The translations under genes and the position numbers were made by a program. Shown piece after piece: positions 1 to 11,204 of a DNA stretch of 64,000 nucleotides (position 1 is its first letter; each line of letters opens with the position of its first letter). Source of the DNA: Dicyema japonicum (lineage: Eukaryota > Dicyemida > Rhombozoa > Dicyemidae); NCBI GenBank assembly GCA_011109175.1, contig RDEW01000003.1, forward strand, positions 851,071 through 915,070, given 5' to 3'. Under the pieces are notes generated by a model that saw only the letters and a list, made by a program, of their open reading frames with translations, was not told the origin of the DNA and did not search any database.

Positions 1-4
1 TCTG

Positions 5-204
5 TCGCTTCTCGGCCTTTTGGCTAAGATCAAAGTGTAGTATCTGTTCTTTCCAGCTTTATATCTGGGACGCCCTTACACGGGGCAAGATATAATGCTT
101 ATTTTTGTATCTCGGTATGTGTTGCGAAGCTTGCTTCCGCCACACCGCGCGTCGTCCCAGTATTGCAGTACTTCTGGGTTCGGCGCATGGCCCCTTTTGG
201 GGTT
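5..204 (+). ncRNA. U2: U2 spliceosomal snRNA, copy 1
   Basis: The 5' end TCGCTTCTCGGCCTTTTGGC and the branch-point recognition segment GTGTAGTATCTGTTCTT are diagnostic of U2. An Sm-like site (TTATTTTTGTA) and the 3' stem-loops III and IV (GCGAAGCTTGCTTCCGC; GTATTGCAGTACTTCTGGG) follow in order. U2 pairs with the intron branch site and with U6 in the spliceosome. Only four bases precede the RNA, so its promoter lies outside the window. Two further copies are at 50976 and 53796; this one differs from both at a few positions in the middle. The exact 5' and 3' ends are approximate. Confidence 0.95.
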
Positions 205-1217
205 CTTTAAAATTTATGAATATTTAACTTAGTTACAACAATTTGATGTTCTCAGAAAGAGAACCAACAGACAGGCATGGCAGTGTTGGTTAGATACACA
301 CTAGATCTTCAAATGACTTTAGGTATACAGCATTAAGAATTCAAGGAAGATGCGAAAAACATATTGGTCGGTTTCAGGCATCACGTACATGACCAACGGC
401 CTGGTCAGTAGAGAATTGGGGAGGGAGTGTAGAATCCTTTTGAAAAGGGTATTATAGGCAATTAGTAACGAGAGATAAGGGGAGAGAAATGTCTATAGAG
501 CTGCTAATCCAAAGCTCGAAATTAAATATAAGCTCAGCTGTTGAACGGTAGATACGGTTAGTGTGTGAGAGTTCGTCGCAATGGGCGAAATAGGGGGAAG
601 AAAATATATAAGGCTCAATACGTTTAGGCTGCTTTTTAAGGGAAATAATAGTGTATGCACCTTAGGCATACACAAGCGGTCCGGAGTCTCATCGAGTAAT
701 TGCTGGTTTTCGCATATAGTGATTGGGGATCCAAGTAATAAGTTCTTCGTCAGGTGGAAATACTTTTGGGGAGTAAATTAGCGAAAGAAGACACAACTTG
801 TGAATATTTCTCTTCTAAAAGTTGCAATTGTAAATTTCGTATTTATTACAATATAATTCCAGACAAGCATCTGACAAGGACTGAACTAACACCTCCAAAT
901 CATAGAAGATGGCCACGGAGAACCGCGGTATCTAGATATCACATATTGAGGGACGAGCGGGAGAGTTTGGTGATCCTTTCGAATACAAAACAGAATAACA
1001 GAGGTTTAATGGGTCTCTTCGTTGCACTCGGGAAAAGGAAGGGATTAGGTAGTCCCGGAGTAGGGATGAAGGTAGATTATAGGACTGATTCAACATGTCG
1101 AAAATATTAGGGCATCTCTCCATACACGCCAACAGAATATAATATCTCCTCAGACTTTTGAAAGCGTTCTTATGTCCAGTTTGACGAAATTAATAAATTA
1201 ATTAACACAAAAATCCA
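205..1217. other. Spacer without recognisable gene
   Basis: Short reading frames occur on both strands, including a 118-codon frame at 754-1110. None shows a recognisable domain, and I found no convincing short-intron gene model. No repeat shared with the rest of the window was noticed. Confidence 0.5.
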
Positions 1218-1440
1218 TCAAACGTGGTCCCAGTCGGCATTACCGACTTTGCGTTGCCTTTCACGATTGCAACAGAGATCATCTGGAAAAGCAACCGGGT
1301 CTCACGTGCGTCGTGGCTTTTTAGTGTAGCTAGGCGTCCAAGCTTCTTTATGAAACGAAGCAATTTCCCACTTATTCTTCCAGTCGTCTCAACAACAATT
1401 GGGTAGAATTCGAATCGGTCGCGTTTCTTCTCTTTTAAGG
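1218..1440 (-). mobile_element. 3' fragment of REL-type non-LTR retrotransposon
   Basis: This segment matches the 3' coding end of the element at 35250-35480 almost base for base. Shared blocks include GTCTCACGTGCGTCGTGGCT and TTTTTAGTGTAGCTA followed by GCGTCCAAG. It covers only the C-terminal tail downstream of the endonuclease, so the copy is 5'-truncated as in failed target-primed reverse transcription. The reading frame is partly open but lacks any catalytic domain. Confidence 0.85.
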
Positions 1441-1905
1441 AAAAATTAGTTCTGATATATTAATTTTTTAAGAAAATATTTATTTAATCGGGAGCTGATC
1501 AGCCAGTCTCCTAAAGACAAACCCGACCGCGATCGTGCGTACTCCGCCTCCCCTCTATCGAAGGCTATCAAGTTGGTGGAGAAAGCCTAAAACGCGATTA
1601 TATTATTTTTATTTTATTTAAAAACCAAAAATCAAGACGCATTGAAATCATTTATATTAAGTTAAAAAATATAGCTTGGCGGTAATAATCTAGAAACTAA
1701 TCCAATTTATTTTCCCCTGTTTCTTCATCAACCCTTTCCTGGCTTTCAAATTAAGTTTTTGGAGAAAGTCCCAGCCTGCCTTCATGTCTAACTAATAACA
1801 ATGCTACCATACTTTACATCTCCAGGGACTTGAATAATAAAATTCAGAAAAATCTTTACATGGTCAAATAATAAATTATTATTTTATACAAATAAAAATA
1901 AAAAA
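1441..1905. other. 5S flank, duplicated spacer
   Basis: From about 1640 to 1905 the sequence is nearly identical to 7970-8227, the corresponding flank of 5S copy 4, including TAGCTTGGC and TCTAACTAATAACAATGCTA. Copies 1 and 4 therefore share a 3' spacer that copies 2 and 3 lack. No gene was recognised. Confidence 0.7.
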
Positions 1906-2018
1906 GTACGACACTGTGAGTTCCCAGGCGGTCACCCAGCCAAGTACTAACACAGCCTATAACCGCTTAACTTCGTGGTCGGCTGAGAACGGGTGCTTAC
2001 GGCCAAGTATGATCGTAC
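1906..2018 (-). rRNA. 5S rRNA, copy 1
   Basis: Read on the minus strand it starts GTACGATCATACTTGGCCGT and ends with the complementary CAGTGTCGTAC, closing helix I. The internal GTTAGTACTTGGCTGGGTGA is the 5S core and box C region of the RNA polymerase III promoter. It lacks one base in CCACG-AAGTTAAGCGG compared with copy 4, so it may be a slightly decayed copy. The conserved TTTAGGCATTTTT lies just upstream. Confidence 0.9.
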
Positions 2019-2039
2019 ATTTATTTTTGTAAAAATGCC

Positions 2040-4120
2040 TAAATATTATTCACACAATAGAGATAGTCTGAGTTCCTGGGCAGTCGGACTTTTAATGAGA
2101 AGTTTGGTATGTCCAAATCGATTGCAAATTTGAAGAGTTTGGCCAAGTTAAAGTCGCCAATATCTAAGCTCTCTATGAATATTGATCCTTGAATAATGCA
2201 TACAGCACAGAAATCTCTAATTTTAGAGTTCGTTCAACTGATTTTTGTGTCCAAATTATTAAAGTAAAATCCATGCCTTGTGTATTACAGAAGCCTACCA
2301 AAAAAGTCCCCTTTCAACTTATCAACAAAGAAACTCTCTCGGGGATTAACTCTTCAATATGGCAATATATCAAATATCAGATATCATTTATGCAGAGCAG
2401 TTAACATATGATGCTCTCTCTCAATCTACGAGAAAGAAGAGCCGTGAGTTAACGCATGCAAGGAAGACTTCATAAGTTGAATTAACAGCTCAAGCAAATC
2501 TCGGTGCTTGTCGAACAGAAGGGAAATAAGAGGTTCGATGACGATACGAGTGACACACTGTGCCAATATGGACATCGAAAGTCGAAGAAGGGTGAATTGG
2601 GAAGAATAGTTAGTTGCATTCAGGATGACATAAAGATCGTGGAGAAAAAACTCAGAGTAAAAACGAAATTCTACAGACAATTTTTGATGGAGTTAAAAAT
2701 AGAATTGACAACTTGCAGTGACAAAATTAAATTCTGGGAACCTGCTCAAGGCCATGAATGAGCATGCTTTATCTCTACAACTATTACATCAGATTAATTG
2801 ATATCCAACCAACTGAATTTGAACTCATTGACAAGGATATAGCCAAAATCCTTGTAAATCATAGGATTCACTTTAAACTAGGAAACAAAGAACGACTTTA
2901 TTTACCAAGAGATCAGCTTGGACGGGGTCTAGTCTCCATTACACACAAAGCATGCTGCTCCAATTCCTATGGGATGTTGAAAAGAAATCATGCTATTGTC
3001 TGAGGAAGGCAGGATTTCTACGGCCATCAAATCAAAGAAAACTTATATGGCCACAATCATAGAATTCCTCAACCGAAAATATAAAATTCATTAACCCGAT
3101 GTTCTCAAAATGGAGACATTGAAAGAACTACAGAAAAAATGTTTATTGGAACAAATATGTGCAAAACCATTGCATAAAATACTTTTCAACAGTAGTCTTG
3201 ATGATAACAATGTTGATATAACAGAATCTTCCCGTTGGCTTTTGCCTAGAAACAATTCACCCAAATCCGATGGAATGTTGTGTCTCACTCAAAATCTTAA
3301 ATTATTTTTTAATAGTATTGGCTCTAATTATGGTCACTGTAGCACTGCTAAAAAGTCGTGTTCATTTGGCTACAAGTGAGGTCGAATGTTGAACAGTGGA
3401 TATCTTCGCCGACACAACGAAGTAGTGAGATGTATTCATCTGCATCTATGGAATAAAACACTCGAAGAAGCTCAAACACACTCCGTGCAATCAGTAGTCG
3501 TCAATGACAATGTTGAAATTAGTGTGGACACCACAATAAATACCGAGACAAATATTGAGCATAACAAGGCTGATGTTCTCGATAAACTGAAGAACATGAT
3601 TTCACTTTTTGAGATTGGCATCACTTCCCAGCAAGCACTAAAGCGAGTCAAAATGGAAAAATAGCACAAATATGACTTGCTTGCAGGCGAATTGGAACTA
3701 ATGCATAATGTTAAGGTTAACATTGTGCCAATAGTCTTACCTAGGATGGAATTGTATCAAGGTTTTATAAACATCACCATGCTTCGCGTAATGTGGCGAG
3801 TATTATAAGAGCGTACATCCAATCTCAAGTGATCAAGAAGACCTTGGAAAGAATGCGAGTAGAACACAATATGGACTTACTTCTTTAAGAAGGATTGATG
3901 GACGATACCATTAGAGAAGGAATAACGAGCCAAATATGCGACCTTGGAGAGGAACAAAATGGACAAATTGGGACAACGAAGACTTTAGATGTTATTCAAA
4001 ATGAGTCTGGTCGGGTCGGGCTACAAGAGAAGAGAATGTGTTAGGGAGGATAACAATGAAGGAGCCCCTACATTTGTTAATTTATTCTGACGTTAATCTT
4101 AATTAATGTAAATTTAATAA
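2040..4120 (+). mobile_element. Decayed retroelement remnant in 5S spacer, copy A
   Basis: Between 5S copies 1 and 2 lies a retroelement remnant on the plus strand. Near 3400-3660 the translation contains RRHNEVVRCIHLHLWN, then NDNVEISVDTTINTETNIEH and a short IGITSQQALK segment. This resembles the C-terminal PD-(D/E)XK restriction-like endonuclease of R4/Dong-type non-LTR elements, where an RHN-V-R-IH motif precedes an RPDI-V...E core. A degraded cysteine/histidine stretch precedes it. Many stops and frameshifts interrupt the frame. The segment is almost identical to 4258-6340, so it was duplicated with the 5S gene. The boundary near 2040-2060 is approximate, and no intact reverse transcriptase motif was found. 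Confidence 0.65.
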
Positions 4121-4133
4121 TAAAATAAAAAAC

Positions 4134-4246
4134 GTACGAATCTGTGAGTTCCCAAGAGGTCACCCAGCAAGTACTAACACAGCCTATAGCCGCTTAACTT
4201 CCGTGGTCAGCTGAGAACGGGTGGTTACGGCCAAGTATGATCGTAC
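4134..4246 (-). rRNA. 5S rRNA, copy 2 (variant)
   Basis: This has the same 5S core as copy 1 but belongs with copy 3 to a variant type: AGCTGACCACGGAAGTTAAG and a one-base loss giving GTACTTGCTGGGTGACC. The terminal helix is altered (end CACAGATTCGTAC). It is embedded in the 2.23-kb unit that includes the retroelement remnant. Whether it is transcribed is unknown. Confidence 0.85.
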
Positions 4247-4257
4247 CTCAAATAGTT

Positions 4258-6340
4258 GTAAAAATGCCTAAATATTATTCACACAATAGAGATAGTCTGA
4301 GTTCCTAGGCAGTCGGACTTTAATGAGAAGTTTGTATGTCCAAATCGATTGCAAATTGAAGAGTTTGCCAAGTTAAAGTCGCCAAAATCTAAGCTCTCTA
4401 TGAATATTGATCCTTAAATAATGCATACAGCACAGAAATCTCTAATTTTAGAGTTTCGTTCAACTGATTTTTGTGTCCAAATTATTCAAGTAAAATCCAT
4501 GCCTTGTGTATTACAGAAGCCTACCAAAAAAGTTCCCTTTCAACTTCTCAACAAAGAAACTCTCTCGGGGATTAACTCTTCAATATGGCAATATATCAAA
4601 TATCAGATATCATTTATGCATAGCAGTTAACATATGATGCTCTCTTTCAATCTACGAAAAAGAAGAGCTGTGAGTTAACGCATGCAAGAAGACTTCTGAA
4701 GTTGAAATTAACAGCTCAAGCAAATCTCGGTGCTTGTCGAACAGAAGGGAAATAAAAGGTTCGATGACGATACAAGGGACACACTGTGCCAATATGGACA
4801 TCGAAAATCGAAGAAAGATGAATTGGGAAGAATAGTTAGTTGCATTCAGGATGACATATAGATCGTGGAGAAAAAAACTCAGAGTAAAAACGAAATTCTA
4901 AAGACAATTTTTGATGGAGTTAAAAAATAGAATTGACAACTTGCCAGTGACAAAATTAAATTCTGGGAACCTGCTCAAGGCCATGAATGAGCATGCTTTA
5001 TCTCTACAACTATTACATCAGATTAATTGACATCGAACCAACTGAATTAAACTCATTGACAAGGATATACGCAAGATTCTCGTAAATCACAGGATTCACT
5101 TTAAACCCGGAAACAAAGAACGACTTTATTTACCAAGAGATCAGCTCGGAAGGGTCTAGTATCCATTACACACAAAAGTGATCGCATGCTGCTCCAATTC
5201 CTATGGATGTTGATAAGAAATCATGCTATTGTCTGAGGAAGCAGGATTTCTACGGCCATCAAATCAAAGAAAACTCATATGGCCACAATCACAGAATTCC
5301 TCAACCGAAAAATATAAAATTTAAGAACTCGATATTCTCAAAATGGACACATTGAAAGAACTACAGAAAAATTGTTTACTGGAACAAATACGTGCAGAAC
5401 CATTGCATGGAATACTTTTCTACAGTAGTCTTGATGATAACAATGTCGATATAACAGAATCTTCCCGTGGCTTTTGCATGGAAACAATTCACCCAAATCC
5501 GAAGGAATGTTGTGCCTCACTCAAGATCGTAAATTATTCTTTGATAGTATTGGCTCTAATTTTGATCACTGTAGCACTGCTAAAAAAGTCGTGTTCATTT
5601 GGCTACAAGGTGAGGTCGAATGCTGAACAGTGATATCTTCGCCGACACAACGAAGTAGTGAGATGTATTCATCTGCATCTATGGGATAAAACACTCGAAG
5701 AAGCTCAAACACACTCCGTGCAATCAATAGTCGACAATGACAATGTTGAAATTCGTGTGGACACCACGATTAATACCGAGACAAATATTGAGCATAACAA
5801 GGCTGATGTTCTCGATAAACTGTATAACATGATTACATTTATTGGGATTAGCATCACTTTCCAGCAGGCACTAAAGCAAGTCCAAGTGGAAAAATTGCAC
5901 AAATATGACCTGCTTGCAGACGAATTGGGACTAATACATAATGCTAAGGTTAATATTGTGTTAATAGTGTATACTTGGGATAGAATTGTATCAAGGTTTT
6001 ATAAACATCTCCATGCTTCCCTTAATGTGGAGAGTCCTATAAGAGCGTACATCCAATCTCTAGTGATCAAGAAGACCTTGGAGAGCACGCGAGTAGAAAC
6101 AAATATAGACATATTCTTGCATATGGATTGATGGACGTTACCATTAGACAAGGACTAACGAGCCAAATATGCCACCTTGGAGAGGAACAAAATGGACAAA
6201 TTGGGACAACGAAAACTTTAGATGTTATTCAGGATGAGTCTGTCGGGTTGGGCCATAAGAGAAGGGGAATGTGCTAGGAAGGATAACATAGAAGTAGCCC
6301 CTACATTAGTTAATTTATTTCTGACGTTAATCTTAAATTA
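4258..6340 (+). mobile_element. Decayed retroelement remnant in 5S spacer, copy B
   Basis: This is the second copy of the 2040-4120 remnant and is better preserved at its 3' end. A continuous frame at about 5658-6131 encodes QTHSVQSIVDNDNVEIRVDT, then a KADVLDKL segment, KYDLLADELGLIHNAKVNIV and TWDRIVSRFYKHLHASL. This layout matches the endonuclease and tail of R4/Dong-like elements. The expected RPDI box is changed to HNKADV, suggesting loss of catalysis. Upstream fragments near 5343-5633 (PLHGILFYSSLDDNNVDI) belong to the same protein. Confidence 0.65.
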
Positions 6341-6368
6341 ATGTAAATTTAATAATAAAATAAAAAAC

Positions 6369-6481
6369 GTACGAATCTGTGAGTTCCCAAGAGGTCACCC
6401 AGCAAGTACTAACACAGCCTATAGCCGCTTAACTTCCGTGGTCAGCTGAGAACGGGTGGTTACGGCCAAGTATGATCGTAC
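6369..6481 (-). rRNA. 5S rRNA, copy 3 (variant)
   Basis: It appears identical in sequence to copy 2 over its length, showing recent duplication of the 2.23-kb 5S-plus-retroelement unit. Upstream on the minus strand the TTTAGGCATTTTT element is conserved. Downstream it has the AATAAAATAAAAAACGTAC flank shared with copy 2. Confidence 0.85.
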
Positions 6482-8227
6482 CTCAAATAGTTGTAAAAAT
6501 GCCTAAATATTATTCACACAAATTACTCTCGCGAGTTTTACATTATCAAAGTTTCTGCCGATAAATCCTGATATCTTTTTAACACATGTAATTTCCCTAC
6601 ACGATGTGAATAGTTCCCAGCCTTTTCCCTTCCAATTCGTTTTTTTATTTTTTAGATATAGGCTATTCGAATTGCTCCCCTTACACTTTGGATCTCACTA
6701 TTGAATACTCATCCCACACTAATATGTGTATGTTAAATTCATAAAGTAAATTAATTCAGAATTTTCGACTTATTAATGATTGTTTTGAGCAAGAGGTGAA
6801 ATTTTAAAACATCAAAAAAGTCCTTGGATCACCCGATAACCACGTTCAATCTCCTCAATAATCTATTCACATTGTTCATTTTTATGTAAACTTTACCACC
6901 TCAAAAAATTAGCTTGATCCGGTAAGTATCGTGGCTGATGATACAACTACAAAATCATTTTATTTTGTTTTAACTAGTTTCAACGACTATTTTAATCTAT
7001 GTTATGTTATGTTGTCCAATTTAGTCGTGTCCAACCCTTGGAGATCTCATGAACGAGTTTCCTCCACTCTCCCCGATCCTTTGCAATCTGGAGTAGCCTT
7101 GATATAATAGCCACCGAAAAAAAAATTATTTTGAAAAGTAAGCGATTGTTACGATCTTTACCATCATCATTATTTAGAATTATAATTCAGTTATATTATT
7201 TTTCACTATCGAAAAACTTTTGACCACGTAGGCTTTTAGTGTTTTGTTGACACCTTTGTTATGAATTAAAGGTCTTAAGAATATTGAAATTAATCATTTT
7301 ACATTGTTTGTTTAACAAGGAAAGTGACTAAATTGCAGATTAAAAAAATTAAGTTCATATTTTAGACACGTGGGCTGTCCCCCATTGTGCCCAGTCTGAT
7401 ATCTTTAATAAAAGGTTAGATAAGATTAAAGTTGGAATTTTTTGAATTTAGAATTGAAAGCCACTCCACATCAAAAGGTTTAAATTCGTTAAACTCATCA
7501 AAGAATTTCCACAACGAAAAAATCTTATTATCTTGTCTCTGGGAGACCTAAGGACCGGTCAGGTATGTGAGTCATAAAAGACCAATATATGTGCAGGTGT
7601 GAATCCAAAAAAAGTTGGGAAAAAGAGGTTAAATTAAAAAGAATTGATTCCATTACAGCACTCCATAAAAGTGCTTGTTTTAGGCCTAAAAACGCGAATA
7701 TATTAATTTTATGTAGATAATAAAAGCTACTTTTTCTATTAATTTAATAAGCGTATTTTTTTTCTGATTTTAATATTTCTAATTGGAAATGAAACCCGAT
7801 TTATTTAGAGACCACACATGAGACTAGAACATGTGATAAATAGCACGTGGATAATTTTATTGATGTTGAAAATTATGATTTATTAGTCCGGACAGCTGTA
7901 TAAAATGTAGTAATTAAATAAAATATTTAAAAGGTATTCATTTAGTTTTTAGTCCAACTTGTCTTAGACGGATTGAAATCATTTATATTAAGTTAAAAAA
8001 TATAGCTTGGCTCTAATAATCTAGAAACTAATCCAATTTATTTTCCCTGTTTCTCTATCAATCCTTTCCTGGCTTTTAAATTAAGCCTTTGGAGAAAGTC
8101 CGAGCCTGCCTTCATGTCTAACTAATAACAATGCTAGCATACTTGCATATCCGGGGACTTGAATAATAAAATTCCGAAAAATCTTCGCATGGTCTAATAA
8201 TAAATTATTATTAATAAAAATAAAAAA
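6482..8227. other. 5S intergenic spacer
   Basis: This is a spacer of about 1.75 kb. Its first part (about 6540-6960) is homologous to 8397-8830 after copy 4, for example in TCCCCTTACACTTT and TCACTATTGAA. Its last part (about 7970-8227) is homologous to 1640-1905. It therefore represents the retroelement-free spacer of the array. Near 7010-7110 it contains a short LINE relic, listed separately. Confidence 0.65.
7010..7110 (-). mobile_element. Short LINE C-terminus relic
   Basis: The minus-strand translation contains IAKDRGEWRKLVHEISKGWT and RLNWT. This resembles the C-terminal tail of many LINE polymerase proteins of the RTE-like kind (DR-WR-LV----R). Only about 30 codons are left, so clade and boundaries are uncertain. 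Confidence 0.45.
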
Positions 8228-8341
8228 GTACGACACTGTGAGTTCCCAGGCGGTCACCCAGCCAAGTACTAACACAGCCTATAACCGCTTAACTTCCGTG
8301 GTCGGCTGAGAACGGGTGCTTACGGCCAAGTATGATCGTAC
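8228..8341 (-). rRNA. 5S rRNA, copy 4 (most complete)
   Basis: At 114 nt it begins GTACGATCATACTTGGCCGT and contains GCCGACCACGGAAGTTAAG and GTTAGTACTTGGCTGGGTGA. It ends GTGTCGTAC, giving a good terminal helix. It lacks the one-base losses of copies 1-3 and is the likeliest functional gene of the array. The minus-strand upstream flank again carries TTTAGGCATTTTTA. Confidence 0.93.
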
Positions 8342-10889
8342 AGTTAATTTTTATAAAAATGCCTAAATATAATTCACATCTTTTAATCGAGATAGTCTCA
8401 GCCAGTTTTGCATTTTAAACAGTTTTTACCAATAAATGCATATATATTTTTAACTTATTTTCTTTTCCTTATCGACGTGAATAATACCCCGCCTTTTTTT
8501 CTTCAATATGTTTCATTATTTGTTAGTTATAATGTGTTCGAATTCATCCCCTTACACTTTGATCTCACTATTGAAGTACTCATCCCACAATAATATATAT
8601 GTTTTACATTCATAAACTGAATTAATTCCGCATATTAAACTTATTAAAGATTATTTTTAGTAAAAAAATGAAATTTTAACACATCAACAAGTTCTTGCAA
8701 CACCCGATAGCCATGTCCAATCTCTTCAATAATATATTCACACTATTCATTTTAATGTAATTTTTACCAGCGAAAAAAAATATCTTGATCAGTTAAGTAT
8801 TGTGAGAGATACAACTAAGCTTCATAATCATTTAGTTTCTTTAAACTCGTCTTGACGACTATGTTAATCTAATTAATCTAAATTTTGAGCGTCCTGGAAC
8901 TGTATAAAGATTACTTAAAAGCTTTGTTTAATTAATTACATTAATTGACATTATCTTCAACACCAATAAGTTTATTTAACAACTCAAAGTACCTAGATTT
9001 GATATTTATTGACTACTAGAGGTCCACCCAAATTCGTTTGCCTAATTTACCTCGAAAAATAAGCGATTATAACGAATTTACCATCATCATTATTTAGAAT
9101 TTTAAAGAAATTCAGTTATATTTTCTTTGTAAAAATCTTTTTTGTTAATGAAAACCCCGAGTCGCTCTAAGATTTTTTTCTTTAAGATTTTTTTTCTGGA
9201 TGGAGGACATTTTTCAACTGACTTTATTTAAAATGTTGGAAACAAACTAACAACTTGAAATATGATAACCGATTACTTTCTAATTTATTAATCGTTTTGT
9301 TGAGATAAGATAATATAGAAAACCCTCGTTTTAGGAGCACCTTTGTTTTTTGTGGCATTTGGTATCCAAATGAAAGGTTGGGCTGTATTTTGAAAAATTA
9401 AATCTCATTATGATTATTGAATCTACATATTCAGCGAATAGTATAGAAATTAGGCGAAATTAGAAAATTTGTTTTTTTCTAGAACACAAATGGTCTCCTA
9501 GCCTTTTATAGAGAGCGGTTTCAGATACCGAGCCGCCGGTTTAGCTCTCCCCCTTGTGGGTCATTTAGTAAGATTTAACATTCTTTAACTCAGTGCTCTT
9601 GCAGCAATAATAATTTTCTAATAAGAGCTGAGAAGAGACTGAAAGAAAATTTTCATTAAGGCAAGATATTTTTAAAATCACAAGCAGCCATTTTGTTCCG
9701 CTTATAATCCGCATAAGTCTTTTTTACAATTCGACAAAATTAGTTATACATACTTGAATTATGTACTCCCTATTTCCCTGTTCTAATCGAATTGATATTA
9801 AATTTAAATTGTTAACCCAAGCTTTATGACATGTAGGTAGTTGGCAAGCGGTGGAAATTGAGCCCCCAACTTCTACATTTACGTCGAACTCTAGTGGTCA
9901 ATTGTGAGTAAAGAGATCTCGAACTTCTCTTTCATCATGACATTGCCTATTTACACATCGGAATCTTGCTAGTCCCAATCTAACGGCTTTCGGGAGTAGT
10001 GATTTGAGACACTATCCTTTAGAGTTTACTGTCTTCAAAAGTCTGCATGAGAAAATGTACGCGGAATCGTGTATTTTTCCGATCTAGGTTCGATTTTGTG
10101 ACAGATGTGAGATTCTCTGTATTGTTCTTTGAAGGTCTGTAAAGATCCTACTGAGGTACCTCTGGTTAGTGGATTTGAGTAGTGGAAAGTTACTACGAAA
10201 ACACATGCCAGACAAACGGACACACAAATTTACTATTTTATAAAGATCCCTTCAAATGCGAAATCCAATTTAAACTATCGCTTCATTTTGAAGATTTAGT
10301 GTAACATCATTTTGAATTCTTTAGGTCCTCTTGGATTATAGCGGATAGTGTGTATCTTGGCGTCCTCAATACCCTCGAATATACTCGAAGTATAATTTCA
10401 TTACATTGTTGGCAGGTACTGTCTGATTCATTTAAGGACAAGTCCAAGCAATCCCAACCCCTTCCGTCCTTATAGTATTTTCTAGGAGTTGGGATTTGAA
10501 CACCGAATATAGATTGAAGGGATTGAGAGTAAATAAATCCAAACAAGGGATTCTATTTATCTGACGTTTACTAGATTCAAACTTCTTTTTGGACATTAGT
10601 GCAGTTAGAGATACCTGTCATCAATTTTACCGTTCAATTAACTACTTAAAAGTGTGACCAAGTAAAAAATATCATATTAAGGTTAAGATTGTTAATTTTT
10701 TATTAGAAAACAATTTATTACGTAACAAGACAATCAAAATAATCCACCTGATAGAATGAAATGGCTGTTTCCCCTGACAACTGCCAGAGAAATCGTTTGG
10801 AACAACCATTCAGATTCCCGACGCTCATTATTAACTTTCGAAATTATTAACCCAAGCGATCTTAGAAAAGAGACTATTAATCAGTTAGT
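8342..10889. other. 5S flank followed by featureless AT-rich DNA
   Basis: About 8345-8840 repeats the spacer found after 5S copy 3. From about 8900 to 10890 I see no gene, RNA or shared repeat. Short frames at 10035-10223 and 10307-10546 (minus) show no recognisable motif. Confidence 0.5.
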
Positions 10890-11180
10890 TTAGTTAGTTA
10901 AAAGCTCCTTCGCGTAGCCCTAAAAGGGTTTCGCTTGAGCCATGCTTTACAGCCATCCTCGCCCACGCCATCTTGTTTCTGGCCCTCATTCGAACATCCA
11001 GGTCGTCTGCTGTCACTAATTTAAGACCGATTGTTTCGTAATCATTTTTTAAAGCAAATTGGAAGTGTATTTCATGGCCTGTCTCAAAATCCGTGACTTC
11101 TGGCGCAGTAGAAATATTCTTCCAGTCGGGTCCAGTCTAAGAATATGTCCAAATAGTTGCCATCTCGATGAAATAACGTC
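10890..11180 (-). mobile_element. LINE C-terminal relic (same type as 49425-50805)
   Basis: On the minus strand one frame gives ISSRWQLFGHILRLDP, matching IDARWRLFGHVLRMNP in the LINE at 49425-50805. Further on, DDLDVRMRARNKMAWARM corresponds to its DDLDELRSLAFDRGRWKR end. Several frameshifts are present. It is a truncated, dead copy. Confidence 0.7.
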
Positions 11181-11204
11181 CATCCTCATTGGTGTAGTTA
11201 GTTA

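Noticed and set aside
754-1110. 118-codon plus-strand frame near the left edge
   Set aside because: No recognisable motif, no intron pattern and an opposing frame of similar length; treated as chance.
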